From positions 1 through 39,394 of the forward strand of contig NZ_LZSC01000019.1 in the NCBI RefSeq assembly GCF_001665235.1: a DNA stretch of 39,394 nt. Reading direction: 5' to 3'. The DNA comes from Mycobacterium sp. 1100029.7. GTDB taxonomy: Bacteria; Actinomycetota; Actinomycetes; Mycobacteriales; Mycobacteriaceae. How positions within the stretch are numbered: position 1 is the stretch's first letter; each line of letters begins with the position of its first letter. A program made the position numbers and the translations under genes. The notes under the pieces are model-generated. The model saw nothing but the letters and a program-made list of their open reading frames with translations, was not told where the DNA came from and searched no databases. Shown piece after piece: positions 17,102-25,413 of this stretch.

Positions 17102-17887
17102 TTAACTCGTCAGGGCGTCGGGGTGGCGCGCCAGCGCGCGACGCGCGTAGTACGCGAAGTTAGCCTGACTGCGTTTGGGGGTCAGCGTCCAGTCATGCGC
17201 TTCCCGCGCCAGCGCCTCGGGCAGCGGCTTGACCCGGCCCGCGGCCATCGCCGTCAACTGCAGCTTCGCCGCGCGTTCGATCAGGATGCCCAGCGAGCAG
17301 GCCTCCTCGACGCTGGCCCCGGCGATCACGTGACCGTGATGCGCCAGCAGCACCGCCTTCTTGTCCCCCAGCGCGGCGCTGATGATCTCGCCTTCCTCGT
17401 TGCCGACCGGCACGCCGGGCCACTCGGCCAGGAACGCGCAGTCACCGTAGAGCGGTGTGGTGTCCATGTGCGAGACGACCAGCGGCACCTCCAGCATCGA
17501 CAACGCCGCCACGTGAAAGGCGTGGGTGTGCACGATGCACTGCACGTCGGGTCGCGCGCGATAGATCCAGCTGTGAAAACGGTTGGCGGGGTTGGCAATT
17601 CCGTCACCATCGAGGACATTGAGGTCCTCGTCGACCAGCAGCAGGTTGCCGGCGGTGATTTCGTCGAACCCCAGGCCCAACCGCTGGGTGTAATAGGTCC
17701 CGTCCTGCTCGGCGCGCGCGGTGATCTGACCGGCGAGTCCGGAATCGTGGCCGGCGTCGAACAACGCCCGGCAGGTCACGGCCAGCTTCTGCCGCGTGGT
17801 CAGCGCAGAATCGGCGACGTTGGCCGCCAATTGCTCCTGGGAGCGTCGCATCAGGTCGGATTTGGAATCACCGAACGTAGTCGCCAT
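17102..17887 (-). CDS. Class II aldolase/adducin family protein
   Basis: The protein has 261 residues from an ATG at 17887 (MATTFGDSKSDLMRRSQEQL). The metal site is seen as HTHAFHVAAL (two His) and AHHGHVIAG (third His), with GLAGQITAR near the N-terminus as the phosphate/substrate loop. Family members cleave sugar phosphates such as fuculose- or ribulose-phosphate, or act as metal-dependent decarboxylases or epimerases. The stop is 8 bp before the DapA-like start, so the two form an operon. No ribosome binding site precedes the ATG; instead a -10 element TACCTT lies 6 nt upstream, consistent with a leaderless mRNA. The frame extends further upstream (to 18628) only as the complement of the regulator gene. 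This module is not at the equivalent M. tuberculosis locus as I know it. Confidence 0.9.
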   Translation of the reverse strand: MATTFGDSKSDLMRRSQEQLAANVADSALTTRQKLAVTCRALFDAGHDSGLAGQITARAEQDGTYYTQRLGLGFDEITAGNLLLVDEDLNVLDGDGIANPANRFHSWIYRARPDVQCIVHTHAFHVAALSMLEVPLVVSHMDTTPLYGDCAFLAEWPGVPVGNEEGEIISAALGDKKAVLLAHHGHVIAGASVEEACSLGILIERAAKLQLTAMAAGRVKPLPEALAREAHDWTLTPKRSQANFAYYARRALARHPDALTS

Positions 17888-17922
17888 GACACTAAGGTAG
17901 CATTGAGGAAACCTTGTGTCAT
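17886..17922. promoter_or_regulatory. Inverted-repeat operator with promoter for the aldolase operon
   Basis: Arms ATGACACTAAGGT (17886-17898) and ACCTTGTGTCAT (17911-17922) are inverted copies differing by one bulged base, separated by 12 bp. On the minus strand the outer arm supplies a -35-like TGACAC (17921-17916). The inner arm supplies a -10 TACCTT (17899-17894), with 16 nt between them. The aldolase ATG (17887) is 6 nt past the -10, inside the repeat. On the plus strand TAGCAT (17898-17903) could be the regulator's own -10. It is a natural binding site for the adjacent XRE-cupin protein. Confidence 0.6.
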
Positions 17923-17941
17923 CAGTGCCGGAGGCCGCGAC

Positions 17942-18460
17942 ATGACCGCCCTGCTTCGTTCCGTCCGCAGACAACGCGGCCTGACCCTCGAACAGCTCGC
18001 CGCACAGACCGGTCTGACCAAGAGCTACCTGTCCAAGATCGAGCGCCGGCACAGCACCCCGTCCATCGCGGTCGCCCTCAAGGTCGCCCGCGCGCTCGAC
18101 GTCGACGTCGGGCGGCTGTTCTCCGACGAGGCGGCGCAGGAGAAGATCACCGTCGACCGCGCGGCCGGCAGCGACGGGGACCGCTATCGGGTGCTGGCCT
18201 CCACACTGCTCGGAAAGTCCATGTCGCCCTTCGTCGTTCGGCCGACCGCAGACCTGGCCGACGATCCGCACGCCGAGCACACCGGCCAGGAGTTCGTCTT
18301 CGTCCACGCGGGCCGGATCGAACTCGACTACGGCGACCAGACCATCACGCTGGGCGCAGGTGACAGCGCGTATTTCGACGCGTCGATCAGCCATAAGATC
18401 CGCGCCCTGGGCTCCGCGCCCGCCGAGGTCGTCGTCGTCGCCCAGTCCGAACCGCGATGA
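17942..18460 (+). CDS. XRE-family HTH regulator with C-terminal cupin sensor domain
   Basis: The protein has 172 residues from an ATG at 17942, with GGAGG seven bases upstream. Residues about 1-60 form a helix-turn-helix of XRE type (RQRGLTLEQLAAQTG, LTKSYLSKIERRHSTPS). Residues about 95-170 are a single cupin fold (HTGQEFVFVHAGRIELDY, then GAGDSAYFDASISHKIRAL). Such proteins usually sense a small metabolite in the cupin and control a neighbouring catabolic operon. The gene is divergent from the class II aldolase and DapA-like genes across a 54-bp region holding an inverted repeat, so local regulation is the simplest reading. The frame is open far upstream (17123), but only as the complement of the aldolase gene. 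Confidence 0.92.
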   Translation: MTALLRSVRRQRGLTLEQLAAQTGLTKSYLSKIERRHSTPSIAVALKVARALDVDVGRLFSDEAAQEKITVDRAAGSDGDRYRVLASTLLGKSMSPFVVRPTADLADDPHAEHTGQEFVFVHAGRIELDYGDQTITLGAGDSAYFDASISHKIRALGSAPAEVVVVAQSEPR

Positions 18461-18477
18461 GCGAGCCGCTGTCCTGA

Positions 18478-18933
18478 CTATCCGGCTTTGGTCGCGCAGG
18501 TGACGGTGGTGGTGGCGTCCTGGCGTACGACGACCTGGCCGTCCACGGCGATCTCGCAGTGGAACGAGGCCGGGCCGTTGCCCGAATCCGGCCAATGCAG
18601 CATGCCATTGGCGCTGACGCTCGCCCACTGGTTCGGGTTGGTCAGGGTGACGGTGTACACGACCGGTTGCCCGGCGCTGAGCGGGGCCTGCAAGCTGGTC
18701 GAGAACTTCGACGGGTCGGCGCTGTAAGCGGCCTGGCTGGGCGGGTCGGCATTCACGTAGGAGACGTTGGCGGTCACATTGTTGGCACTGGACACCGTGT
18801 AGGTCACTTGGTGGCCGTCCGCATGCGCCGTCGCAGGACCGACGATCACTCCCGCCGCCGCCGCGACCACTGCAAACGTCGCCGAAGCGACCGGGCTCGC
18901 CCCTCTTCGCAGGTTCGTCTTCACGCTCGTCAT
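18478..18933 (-). CDS. Small exported protein (Rv2576c-like)
   Basis: The protein has 151 residues from an ATG at 18933 (MTSVKTNLRRGASPVASATF). It has a classical signal peptide with a basic start, a hydrophobic core (FAVVAAAAGVIVG) and a predicted cleavage after ATAHA, leaving a mature beta-rich domain of about 110 residues. VTYTVSSANNVTANVSYVNAD resembles the start of MmpS-type beta-sandwich domains, but the usual N-terminal MmpS anchor is replaced by a cleavable signal. Two Cys near the C-terminus (FHCEIAV, TVTCATKAG) could form a disulfide. No ribosome binding site is seen; TAGCGT (18946-18941) lies 7 nt upstream of the ATG, fitting a leaderless start. Function unknown. Confidence 0.82.
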   Translation of the reverse strand: MTSVKTNLRRGASPVASATFAVVAAAAGVIVGPATAHADGHQVTYTVSSANNVTANVSYVNADPPSQAAYSADPSKFSTSLQAPLSAGQPVVYTVTLTNPNQWASVSANGMLHWPDSGNGPASFHCEIAVDGQVVVRQDATTTVTCATKAG

Positions 18934-18940
18934 ATCGAAA

Positions 18941-18946
18941 ACGCTA
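18941..18946 (-). promoter_or_regulatory. Putative -10 element of the exported protein gene
   Basis: On the minus strand TAGCGT (TAnnnT) ends 7 nt before the ATG at 18933, with no ribosome binding site in between. This is the spacing of a mycobacterial leaderless promoter. No clear -35 is visible. Confidence 0.4.
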
Positions 18947-19022
18947 CCGGATTTGTTACCAGCGGTTCCGGCGTTCACCGGTTGATCCGCTGGCGGTCGC
19001 CCGCCTCGGGTATGAAGCAAGC

Positions 19023-20620
19023 ATGACCGACGACGCCGACTCGGCCACCGCCGCGAGCACCACGGACATCAGCCGTCGCAGGTTGTTGACGACCAGCGCG
19101 GCCTCCGCGGTCGTCGGGTTGGGCGTCGGCGCCGGGGTGGGCGTGGGCACCGCCGCGCTGTTGTGGTCCAACTCGCACGGCCCGGACCTGTTCCGCCGCC
19201 CGGACCGCGACGGCGCCCCACCGGTGTTCGGTCTGCATCTGCAGTTCGGCAAGAACGCCGGTACCGAAGTGGTGGTGTCGTGGCATACCACCGAGGCGGT
19301 TGGCAATCCCCGCGTCATGCTGGGCACGCCGGGGTCGGGCTACGGCCGGACCGTCGCGGCCGAAACCCGCGTCTACCGAGATGCCAAGTCCAACAACGAA
19401 GTTCGGGTCAACCATGCGCGTCTGACGAACCTCACCCCGGACACCGACTACGTCTACGCCGCGGTGCACGACGGCGCCGAGCCGGAGCAGGGCACCGTCC
19501 GGACCGCACCGGTGGGACGAAAGCCGTTGCGCTTCACCAGCTTCGGCGATCAGTCCACTCCTGCGCTGGACGGGATGCCCGACGGAACCTACGGCACCGA
19601 CAACATCGGATCGCCGGCCGCGGCGGACACCACCCTGGCGATCGAGCGCCTCGGCCCGCTGTTCAACCTGATCAACGGTGACCTGTGCTACGCCAATCTC
19701 GCGCAGGACCGCATCCGCACCTGGTCCGACTGGTTCGCCAACAACACGCGCTCGGCTCGACATCGGCCGTGGATGCCGGCGGCGGGCAATCACGAAAACG
19801 AGTTGGGCAACGGGCCGGTGGGCTACGGCGCGTACCAGACGTACTTCGCGGTCCCCGATTCCGGGTCGAGCCCCGAACTGCGCGGCATGTGGTATTCGTT
19901 CACCGCCGGATCGGTGCGGGTGATCAGCCTGAACAACGACGACGTGGCCTTTCAGGACGGCGGCAACTTCTACGTCCACGGTTATTCGGGTGGCGAGCAG
20001 AAGCGCTGGCTGGCAACCGAACTCGCCGACGCGCGGCGTGACCCCGACATCGACTGGGTGGTCATCTGCATGCATCAGACCGCCGTCTCCACCGCCGAGC
20101 GCGCCAACGGGGCCGACCTGGGCGTCCGCGAGGAATGGCTACCGCTGTTCGACCAGTTCCAGGTCGATCTGGTGGTGTGTGGCCACGAGCACCACTACGA
20201 ACGCTCACACCCGTTGCGGGGCACCGAAAACACCGACACCCGAACGCCGATCCCCGTCGACACCCGCCCCGACGTCATCGATGCCACCCGCGGGACCGTG
20301 CACCTGGTCATCGGCGGTGGGGGCACTTCGGCGCCGTCCAACGGGATGCTGTTCGGGGAACCGCGCTGCCGGGTGATCACGCGTTCGATCCCGCGATCGG
20401 ACGCAAGGCGCCGATCTATGTTCTCGAGGATGCGCCCTGGTCCGCATTTCGCGATCGCGAAAACCCTTACGGCTTCGTGTCTTTCGACGTCGATCCGGGC
20501 CAGCACGGCGGCAACACCTCGATCCACGCGACGCACTACGCGCTGCGCGGGCCGTTGGGGGCGGTGGCCGTCATCGAGCAGTTCACCCTGACCAAACCCC
20601 GACGGGACAACCACTCCTAG
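19023..20620 (+). pseudogene. Tat-exported purple acid phosphatase-like metallophosphoesterase, frameshifted near the 3' end (Rv2577-like)
   Basis: From the ATG at 19023 the protein has a twin-arginine signal (ISRRRLLTTSAA) with a long Gly/Val-rich core. A fibronectin-like purple acid phosphatase N-domain follows (about 65-155, VVVSWHTTEAVGNPRVMLG). The metallophosphoesterase domain has all metal-ligand motifs in frame: SFGDQST, INGDLCYAN, AAGNHENE, VICMHQTA and CGHEHHYERS. After LFGEPRCRVIT, at about 20376-20384, the frame shifts by one missing base. The natural C-terminus (AFDPAIGRKAPIYVLEDAPW, ending LTKPRRDNHS at 20620) continues in another frame, while the original frame reads unrelated Arg/Ser-rich sequence to 20591. 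About 75 C-terminal residues are thus replaced. The catalytic core could still fold, or the base may be a sequencing error. It ends 1 bp from the opposing radical SAM gene. Confidence 0.85.
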
Positions 20621-20621
20621 T

Positions 20622-21647
20622 TCAGAACAGCGTCGGCTGGACGGGCTCGGGCTCGATGGCGCTGGAAAGCTGCGAGAAGGCGCGCTGGTCACCGCCCAGC
20701 CGGTGCTTGGAGATCAGCGGCGCGGCGCGCGCCCGCAGCATCTCGCGATAGTCCGGCGGCAGATACGCTCCGCGCCGGTACAGCTCGCGGTATCGGCCGA
20801 CGAGCTCGGGATGCGAGCGGGCCAGCCACGACATGAACCAGTTGCGCGTCGACCGCCGCAGATGCAGCCCGAAGACGGTCACGCTGGTGGCTCCGGCGGC
20901 CGCGATCTGGCCCAGCAGCCCGTCGAGATGCTCCGCGGAATCGGTGAGATGCGGCAGCACCGGGGCGACCATCACATGACATGTCAGTCCGGCTTCGCGA
21001 ATCGCCGCGATCAGACCCAGCCGCGCCTGCGGCGTCGGAGTGCCCGGCTCGACGTCACGGTGCAGGTCGGCGTCCCCGACCGCCAACGAGACTGCCACCG
21101 ACACCGGAACCTGTTGCGCCGCTTCGGCTATCAATGGGAGGTCGCGTCGCAGCAGGGTGCCCTTGGTCAAGATGGACAGCGGCGTCCCGGATGCGGCCAG
21201 CGCACCGATGATGCCGGGCATCAGGGTGTAGCGGCCCTCGGCGCGCTGGTAGGGGTCGGTGTTGGTGCCCAGTGCGACCGTGTCGCGTCGCCACGACGGC
21301 CGGCGCAACTCGCGGGCCAGCACCTCGGCCACGTTGGTCTTGACCACCACCTGGGTGTCGAAGTCGTTGCCGGAGTTGAAGTCCAGGTATTCGTGGGTGG
21401 GGCGGGCAAAACAGTAGCGGCAGGCATGCGAGCAGCCGCGGTAGCCGTTGACGGTGTAGCGGAACGGCAGCGCGGCCGCGTCGGGAATCTTGTTCAGTGC
21501 CGACTTGCACAGCACCTCGTGAAAAGTGATTCCCTCGAATTGCGGCGCGCGCACACTGCGGATCAGGCCGATCCGCTGCAGCCCCGGTAGCGCGCCGTCG
21601 TCAACCGGTTCCCCGTTGACGGCGACGGCCTGGTTCGCCCATCGCAT
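20622..21647 (-). CDS. Radical SAM protein, SPL/SplB-like family (Rv2578c-like)
   Basis: The protein has 341 residues from the ATG at 21647 (MRWANQAVAVNGEPVDDGAL); the frame is open five codons further to a TTG inside the SOS box. The radical SAM cluster motif CxxxCxxC is Cys72, Cys76 and Cys79 (GCSHACRYCFAR). LGTNTDPYQRAEGRY and LTKGTLLRRDLPLI fit the spore photoproduct lyase-like/Rv2578c family rather than true spore photoproduct lyase, as mycobacteria here have no spore context. The family is suspected to act in DNA repair; no reaction is proven to my knowledge. The promoter has a perfect TTGACA -35 (21681-21676), and a LexA box sits between the -35 and the start. The M. tuberculosis homologue is a reported LexA-regulon gene. 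Confidence 0.9.
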   Translation of the reverse strand: MRWANQAVAVNGEPVDDGALPGLQRIGLIRSVRAPQFEGITFHEVLCKSALNKIPDAAALPFRYTVNGYRGCSHACRYCFARPTHEYLDFNSGNDFDTQVVVKTNVAEVLARELRRPSWRRDTVALGTNTDPYQRAEGRYTLMPGIIGALAASGTPLSILTKGTLLRRDLPLIAEAAQQVPVSVAVSLAVGDADLHRDVEPGTPTPQARLGLIAAIREAGLTCHVMVAPVLPHLTDSAEHLDGLLGQIAAAGATSVTVFGLHLRRSTRNWFMSWLARSHPELVGRYRELYRRGAYLPPDYREMLRARAAPLISKHRLGGDQRAFSQLSSAIEPEPVQPTLF

Positions 21648-21654
21648 ACCATAT

Positions 21655-21670
21655 TCGAACAATTGTTCGA
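21655..21670. promoter_or_regulatory. LexA (SOS) box between radical SAM gene and helD
   Basis: TCGAACAATTGTTCGA is a perfect 16-bp palindrome matching the mycobacterial SOS box TCGAAC-N4-GTTCGA. On the minus strand it lies directly after the spacer between -35 TTGACA (21681-21676) and the start codon at 21647, and it contains the likely -10 TCGAAT (21658-21653). LexA bound here would block that promoter. Confidence 0.85.
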
Positions 21671-21697
21671 TGACATGTCAAGCGCGCCACCTACACT
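21670..21697 (+). promoter_or_regulatory. Putative helD promoter sharing a palindromic -35 with the divergent gene
   Basis: ATGACA (21670-21675) and TACACT (21692-21697) are spaced 16 nt apart and point towards helD. The -35 lies in the perfect palindrome TGACATGTCA (21671-21680). Its other strand supplies the TTGACA -35 of the radical SAM gene, so the divergent promoters overlap back to back and abut the SOS box. Confidence 0.5.
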
Positions 21698-21727
21698 TGG
21701 CCGAGGGCAAAATCGGCGGAGGGGCGC

Positions 21728-23983
21728 TTGTCGAACACTGATTACGACCACGAATTGCAGTCCGAACAGGACTACGTGACCGCGCTGTACACGCGGCTGG
21801 ACGCCGATCGGGCCCGCGCCAAGGCGCGGTATCGCGAGGCCATGCTGGGCGACGGGGGCAGCCTCGCCGACCGCGACGCCGAGGTGCGCGCGCTGGCCCG
21901 GGAAGTCAAGCGGCTGGACGTGGCGGACTACGGCCTGTGTTTCGGCCGGTTGGACGCCGTGAGCGGGGAACGGTCCTACATCGGCCGGATCGGGCTGTTC
22001 GACGCCGACGACGAGTACCGGCCGCTGCTGCTCGACTGGCGGGCGCCGGCCGCGCGGGCCTTCTACGTCGCCACCGCCGCCAGCCCGGACGGCATGCACC
22101 GACGCCGCCAGTTCCACACCCGCGACCGCCGGATCGTCGACTTCACCGACGAGGTGTTCGGCCGCCCGGGCGCGGCAAAGCCGGGCGACTCAGAAGATTG
22201 GGCGTTGCTGGCGGCGGTCAACGCGCCGCGCGGCGAGGGCATGCGCGACATCGTGGCGACCATTCAGGCTCAGCAGGACGAGATCATCCGGCTTGACCAC
22301 CCCGGCGTTCTGGTGATCGAGGGCGGTCCCGGCACCGGCAAGACCGTCGTGGCGTTACACCGCGTCGCCTACCTGCTGTACACGCAACGCGAGCGCATCG
22401 AGCGGCACGGAGTCCTTGTGGTGGGGCCTAATCCGGCCTTCTTGCGCCATGTCGACCGGGTGCTGCCGTCGCTGGGCGAGTCCAGCGTGGTGTTCATGAC
22501 GCCGGGCGATCTGGTGCCCGGGATGAACGTCACCGCCGAGGACACTCCCGAAGGTGCGGCCTTCAAGGGCTCGCTGAAAATCCTCGACGTGTTGACCGCC
22601 GCGATCGCCGATCGGCAACGGCTGCCCGAGCGGCCGCTGGAGATCGGGCTGGCCGACGTCACGATGCGTATCGACGCCGAGATCGCCGGATGGGCCCGCG
22701 ACGAAGCCCGCGGCAGTGGACAGCCGCACAACCAGGCTCGCGCGGTGTTCGTCGACATTCTCACCTGGGCGTTGACCGAACGGGCGATCGCCCGGATCGG
22801 CCGCGGCTGGCTGGACCGTCAGGACCGCAACGCGTGGGAACAGCTGCGCTCCGACCTCCTCACCGAGCTGGCCGACAACGACCAGTTCTCCGCCGCCCTC
22901 GACCGGCTCTGGCCGGTCCTGACACCGCAGGAACTGCTGACGTCGCTGTACCTCTCCCCCGAGCGACTTCATGCGGTGGGTGCACCCCAGTCACTGTTGC
23001 GGGTTGCCGGCGATCCCTGGACGGTGTCGGACGTGCCGCTGCTCGACGAGCTGGTCGATCTGCTGGGCCGCGACAAGGCCGCCGAGGCCGCGGAGGCGGC
23101 CGCCAAGCGGGAGCGGAACTACGAAGCCGAATACGCCGCCGGCGTGCTGGACTTGATGGTCGCCCGCGAGGACCTGATGGACGACGAGGATCAGCTGATG
23201 GCCCGCGACGTGATCCACGCCGAGGCTCTGGCCGACCGGTTCGTCGAGCGTGACACCCGTGAGCTCGCCGAACGTGCTGCCGCGGACCGGGATTGGACTT
23301 ACCGGCACATCGTCGTCGACGAGGCTCAGGAGCTGTCGGAAATGGATTGGCGGGTGTTGATGCGGCGCTGCCCCGGCCGATCCTTCACCGTGGTGGGCGA
23401 TCTCGCCCAGCGCAGGTCGGCGGCCGGCGCCACGTCGTGGCAAGCGATGCTGGCGCCGTACGTGGCTGACCGCTGGGAATACCGGCCGTTGTCGGTCAAC
23501 TACCGCACCCCGGAAGAGATCATGACGGTCGCCGCCGCGCTGCTCGAGGAGTTCGCGCCCGGCGTCCAGCCACCGGAGTCGGTGCGCGCGTGCGGTGTGC
23601 GGCCCTGGTCTCGGAGCATCACCGACGATGAATTGCCCGGAGCTATCGAGGAATTCGAGCGCGCGGAGGGTGATCGCGAGGGCACCAGCGTGGTGATCGG
23701 CCCCAGCGGGGTGCCGGGGACGGTGCCGGCCGCGCAGACCAAGGGCCTGGAATTCGACGCCGTGCTGGTCGTCGACCCGCAGCGAATCCTCGCCGAGGGT
23801 CCGCGCGGCGCGGCCGAACTCTACGTCGCCCTGACGCGCGCCACCCAGCGTCTCGGGGTGCTGCACCGAGAACCGTTGCCGCAGGCGCTGTCCGGCTTGG
23901 CCGAGTACCAGATATCCGGGGAGGCCGGGGCTCAGAATGGCGGCGGCTCTTCGGCGGTCTGCGGTGGTGACGAGCCGACGTAG
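21728..23983 (+). CDS. helD: HelD/HelR-type RNA polymerase-recycling ATPase (UvrD/Rep-like superfamily 1)
   Basis: The protein has 751 residues from a TTG at 21728, with GGAGGGG just upstream. The N-terminal coiled-coil arm (about 5-65: LQSEQDYVTALYTRLDADRA to AREVKRLDVADYG) precedes a domain with YIGRIGLFDADDEYRPLLLDW, typical of HelD. Walker A GGPGTGKT begins at residue 199 (Lys205), and Walker B is IVVDEAQELSEMDWRVL. SF1 motifs follow (VGDLAQRRSA, LSVNYRTPEEIM, TKGLEFDAVLVVDP, ELYVALTRATQRLGVL). HelD proteins pry stalled or rifampicin-bound RNA polymerase from DNA and aid recycling, and some confer rifampicin tolerance. I found no rifampicin-associated element upstream; an SOS box lies about 60 bp away instead. 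The 3' end overlaps the opposing DUF222-HNH gene by 52 bp. Confidence 0.88.
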   Translation: MSNTDYDHELQSEQDYVTALYTRLDADRARAKARYREAMLGDGGSLADRDAEVRALAREVKRLDVADYGLCFGRLDAVSGERSYIGRIGLFDADDEYRPLLLDWRAPAARAFYVATAASPDGMHRRRQFHTRDRRIVDFTDEVFGRPGAAKPGDSEDWALLAAVNAPRGEGMRDIVATIQAQQDEIIRLDHPGVLVIEGGPGTGKTVVALHRVAYLLYTQRERIERHGVLVVGPNPAFLRHVDRVLPSLGESSVVFMTPGDLVPGMNVTAEDTPEGAAFKGSLKILDVLTAAIADRQRLPERPLEIGLADVTMRIDAEIAGWARDEARGSGQPHNQARAVFVDILTWALTERAIARIGRGWLDRQDRNAWEQLRSDLLTELADNDQFSAALDRLWPVLTPQELLTSLYLSPERLHAVGAPQSLLRVAGDPWTVSDVPLLDELVDLLGRDKAAEAAEAAAKRERNYEAEYAAGVLDLMVAREDLMDDEDQLMARDVIHAEALADRFVERDTRELAERAAADRDWTYRHIVVDEAQELSEMDWRVLMRRCPGRSFTVVGDLAQRRSAAGATSWQAMLAPYVADRWEYRPLSVNYRTPEEIMTVAAALLEEFAPGVQPPESVRACGVRPWSRSITDDELPGAIEEFERAEGDREGTSVVIGPSGVPGTVPAAQTKGLEFDAVLVVDPQRILAEGPRGAAELYVALTRATQRLGVLHREPLPQALSGLAEYQISGEAGAQNGGGSSAVCGGDEPT

Positions 23984-25413
23984 CTCGGGTGTCGGGCGTC
24001 GCGGGCCGTGCGGGCGTCGCGGTTCTGCCGGCGTTCGGTGGCGATGCGCGCCGCGCGGTTCTGGGCGCGGGTGCGCACGCGCCGCGGCATCATCGCGGTG
24101 CGGTCGCCGCAGTAATCCTGAGGCGGGCACGCTTCGGGAGCGGGCATGCCGCCCACCGCGCGACACAGACTCGGGAATAGCAGCGCGCTGCCTGGAGTGG
24201 TGACGTAGGTGTGTCCGGCAGGTGATTTCAGGATCAGCGTGCCGTCGGCCAACTGCTCGTCACGCCATCCCCAGAAGGTCTTGACCAAATGATGGGTGCG
24301 GCAATAGCACTTGAGGTTCGACGCATGCGTCGGACCTCCGTCGGCGTACGGGATCGTATGGTCGAGATCGCACTCGACGGCCGGACGATCACAACCCGGC
24401 CAGCGGCACGTCAAGTCGCGGCATCGCACGAAATCCTGCAGGGTCCGCGACGGCACGTATCCGGGCTCGGGGGCGGCATCGGCGGGATGGACGAGCGGCA
24501 CCACCTTGGCCGACTTGGCCAGCTGCGCAACGAGTTCCGGTGTGATGAGGCCGTCGGAACCCGACACGGTCGCGGGCGTCGAACCGGTACCGTCGACGGT
24601 GGCCTGCTCGGCGATCACATGGATGACGACCGGCGATGCGGCGGGCCGCCCGCCCGCTGCACAGTCGGGTCTGCCACACCGACAGCCCAGCCGGTCGGCC
24701 GCGACGGCCAGCGCCCCGAGCGCATCGGCCCGGCGCTCCTCACGACCGCGCGGGTCATGCTCACACACCGTGTTGGACAACGCGTTCAACCGCTGTTCGA
24801 GGGCCCGCGCGTCCGGGGTCAAGAACGAACCGTGGATCTCGGAGATGCCGTCGCCCACATCGGCGATCCAGACCTCGCGGCCCGACTGGCGTTCCCGACG
24901 CCGCCGGACCGCATCCGCATCGGCCCGGACCACGATCCTGTCGACCTGCCCGGACAACCGCCCCTGGGTCATCGACGGCCACCGCGCCACGTTGACGGCC
25001 AGCTTCGCGTCGACCCTGGCCAGCACCTCGTCGTCGGTCAACAGATCGGTGCGATAAACGATGGTCTGAAACGTCCGGTAGTCGATATCGCCGGCTTGGA
25101 ATACCGCCGCGGTCTTCGGCAGCCGCTCCCGCATGGCGCGGGCGTACCGCAGGCGACTGGCCGCCAATCCCTGGCTGATCCGTAATGCCGCCGCGACCTC
25201 GGCCGTCACCGCCTCCATGGTGTCGACCGCCCAGGCCTCGGTGTCCGAACACCGAGACAGCCGGTAAGCGAACAACTCCCCCATCGCCGCGAGTTGCGCC
25301 GCCGCGGCCCGGTTCTCGAAGCGGGCGGCTGCGCAGATTCGGTCCACCAGGGCCGCGGAGTCCGGCGTGGTGGAGGGATACCGTGCCTCGAAGAGATCAC
25401 CCGAATCGAACAT
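23932..25413 (-). CDS. DUF222 / HNH endonuclease-domain protein (13E12-repeat family)
   Basis: The protein has 493 residues from the ATG at 25413 (MFDSGDLFEARYPSTTPDS). The frame is open 117 codons further, but that part is unlike the family and would read through the promoter. The DUF222 domain (about 30-330, with DRICAAARFENRAAAAQLA and RLRYARAMRERLPKTAAVF) is followed by the HNH nuclease motif CRWPGCDRPAVECDLDHTIP, then YADGGPTHASNLKCYCRTHH (about 370-415), with Cys and His zinc ligands. The tail is Arg-rich. Family members are scattered mobile-like repeats in mycobacteria; several M. tuberculosis copies carry SOS boxes. Here the start codon lies inside an SOS box and 7 nt after a TATAGT -10. 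The DNA target is unknown. Confidence 0.88.
   Translation of the reverse strand: MFDSGDLFEARYPSTTPDSAALVDRICAAARFENRAAAAQLAAMGELFAYRLSRCSDTEAWAVDTMEAVTAEVAAALRISQGLAASRLRYARAMRERLPKTAAVFQAGDIDYRTFQTIVYRTDLLTDDEVLARVDAKLAVNVARWPSMTQGRLSGQVDRIVVRADADAVRRRRERQSGREVWIADVGDGISEIHGSFLTPDARALEQRLNALSNTVCEHDPRGREERRADALGALAVAADRLGCRCGRPDCAAGGRPAASPVVIHVIAEQATVDGTGSTPATVSGSDGLITPELVAQLAKSAKVVPLVHPADAAPEPGYVPSRTLQDFVRCRDLTCRWPGCDRPAVECDLDHTIPYADGGPTHASNLKCYCRTHHLVKTFWGWRDEQLADGTLILKSPAGHTYVTTPGSALLFPSLCRAVGGMPAPEACPPQDYCGDRTAMMPRRVRTRAQNRAARIATERRQNRDARTARDARHPSYVGSSPPQTAEEPPPF

Noticed and set aside
17102..18628. A 508-codon minus-strand frame extending the class II aldolase upstream
   Set aside because: The extra N-terminal part is the complement of the XRE-cupin gene and runs across the operator; the aldolase family start is MATTFGDSKSD at 17887.
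19023..20591. The 522-codon phosphatase frame taken as an intact gene
   Set aside because: Its last about 70 residues are Arg/Ser-rich out-of-frame sequence, while the true family C-terminus is encoded in another frame to 20620.
21660..21728. A rifampicin-associated element upstream of helD
   Set aside because: No inverted GGGGCTTGC/GCAAGCCCC pair is present; the only palindromes are the SOS box and TGACATGTCA.
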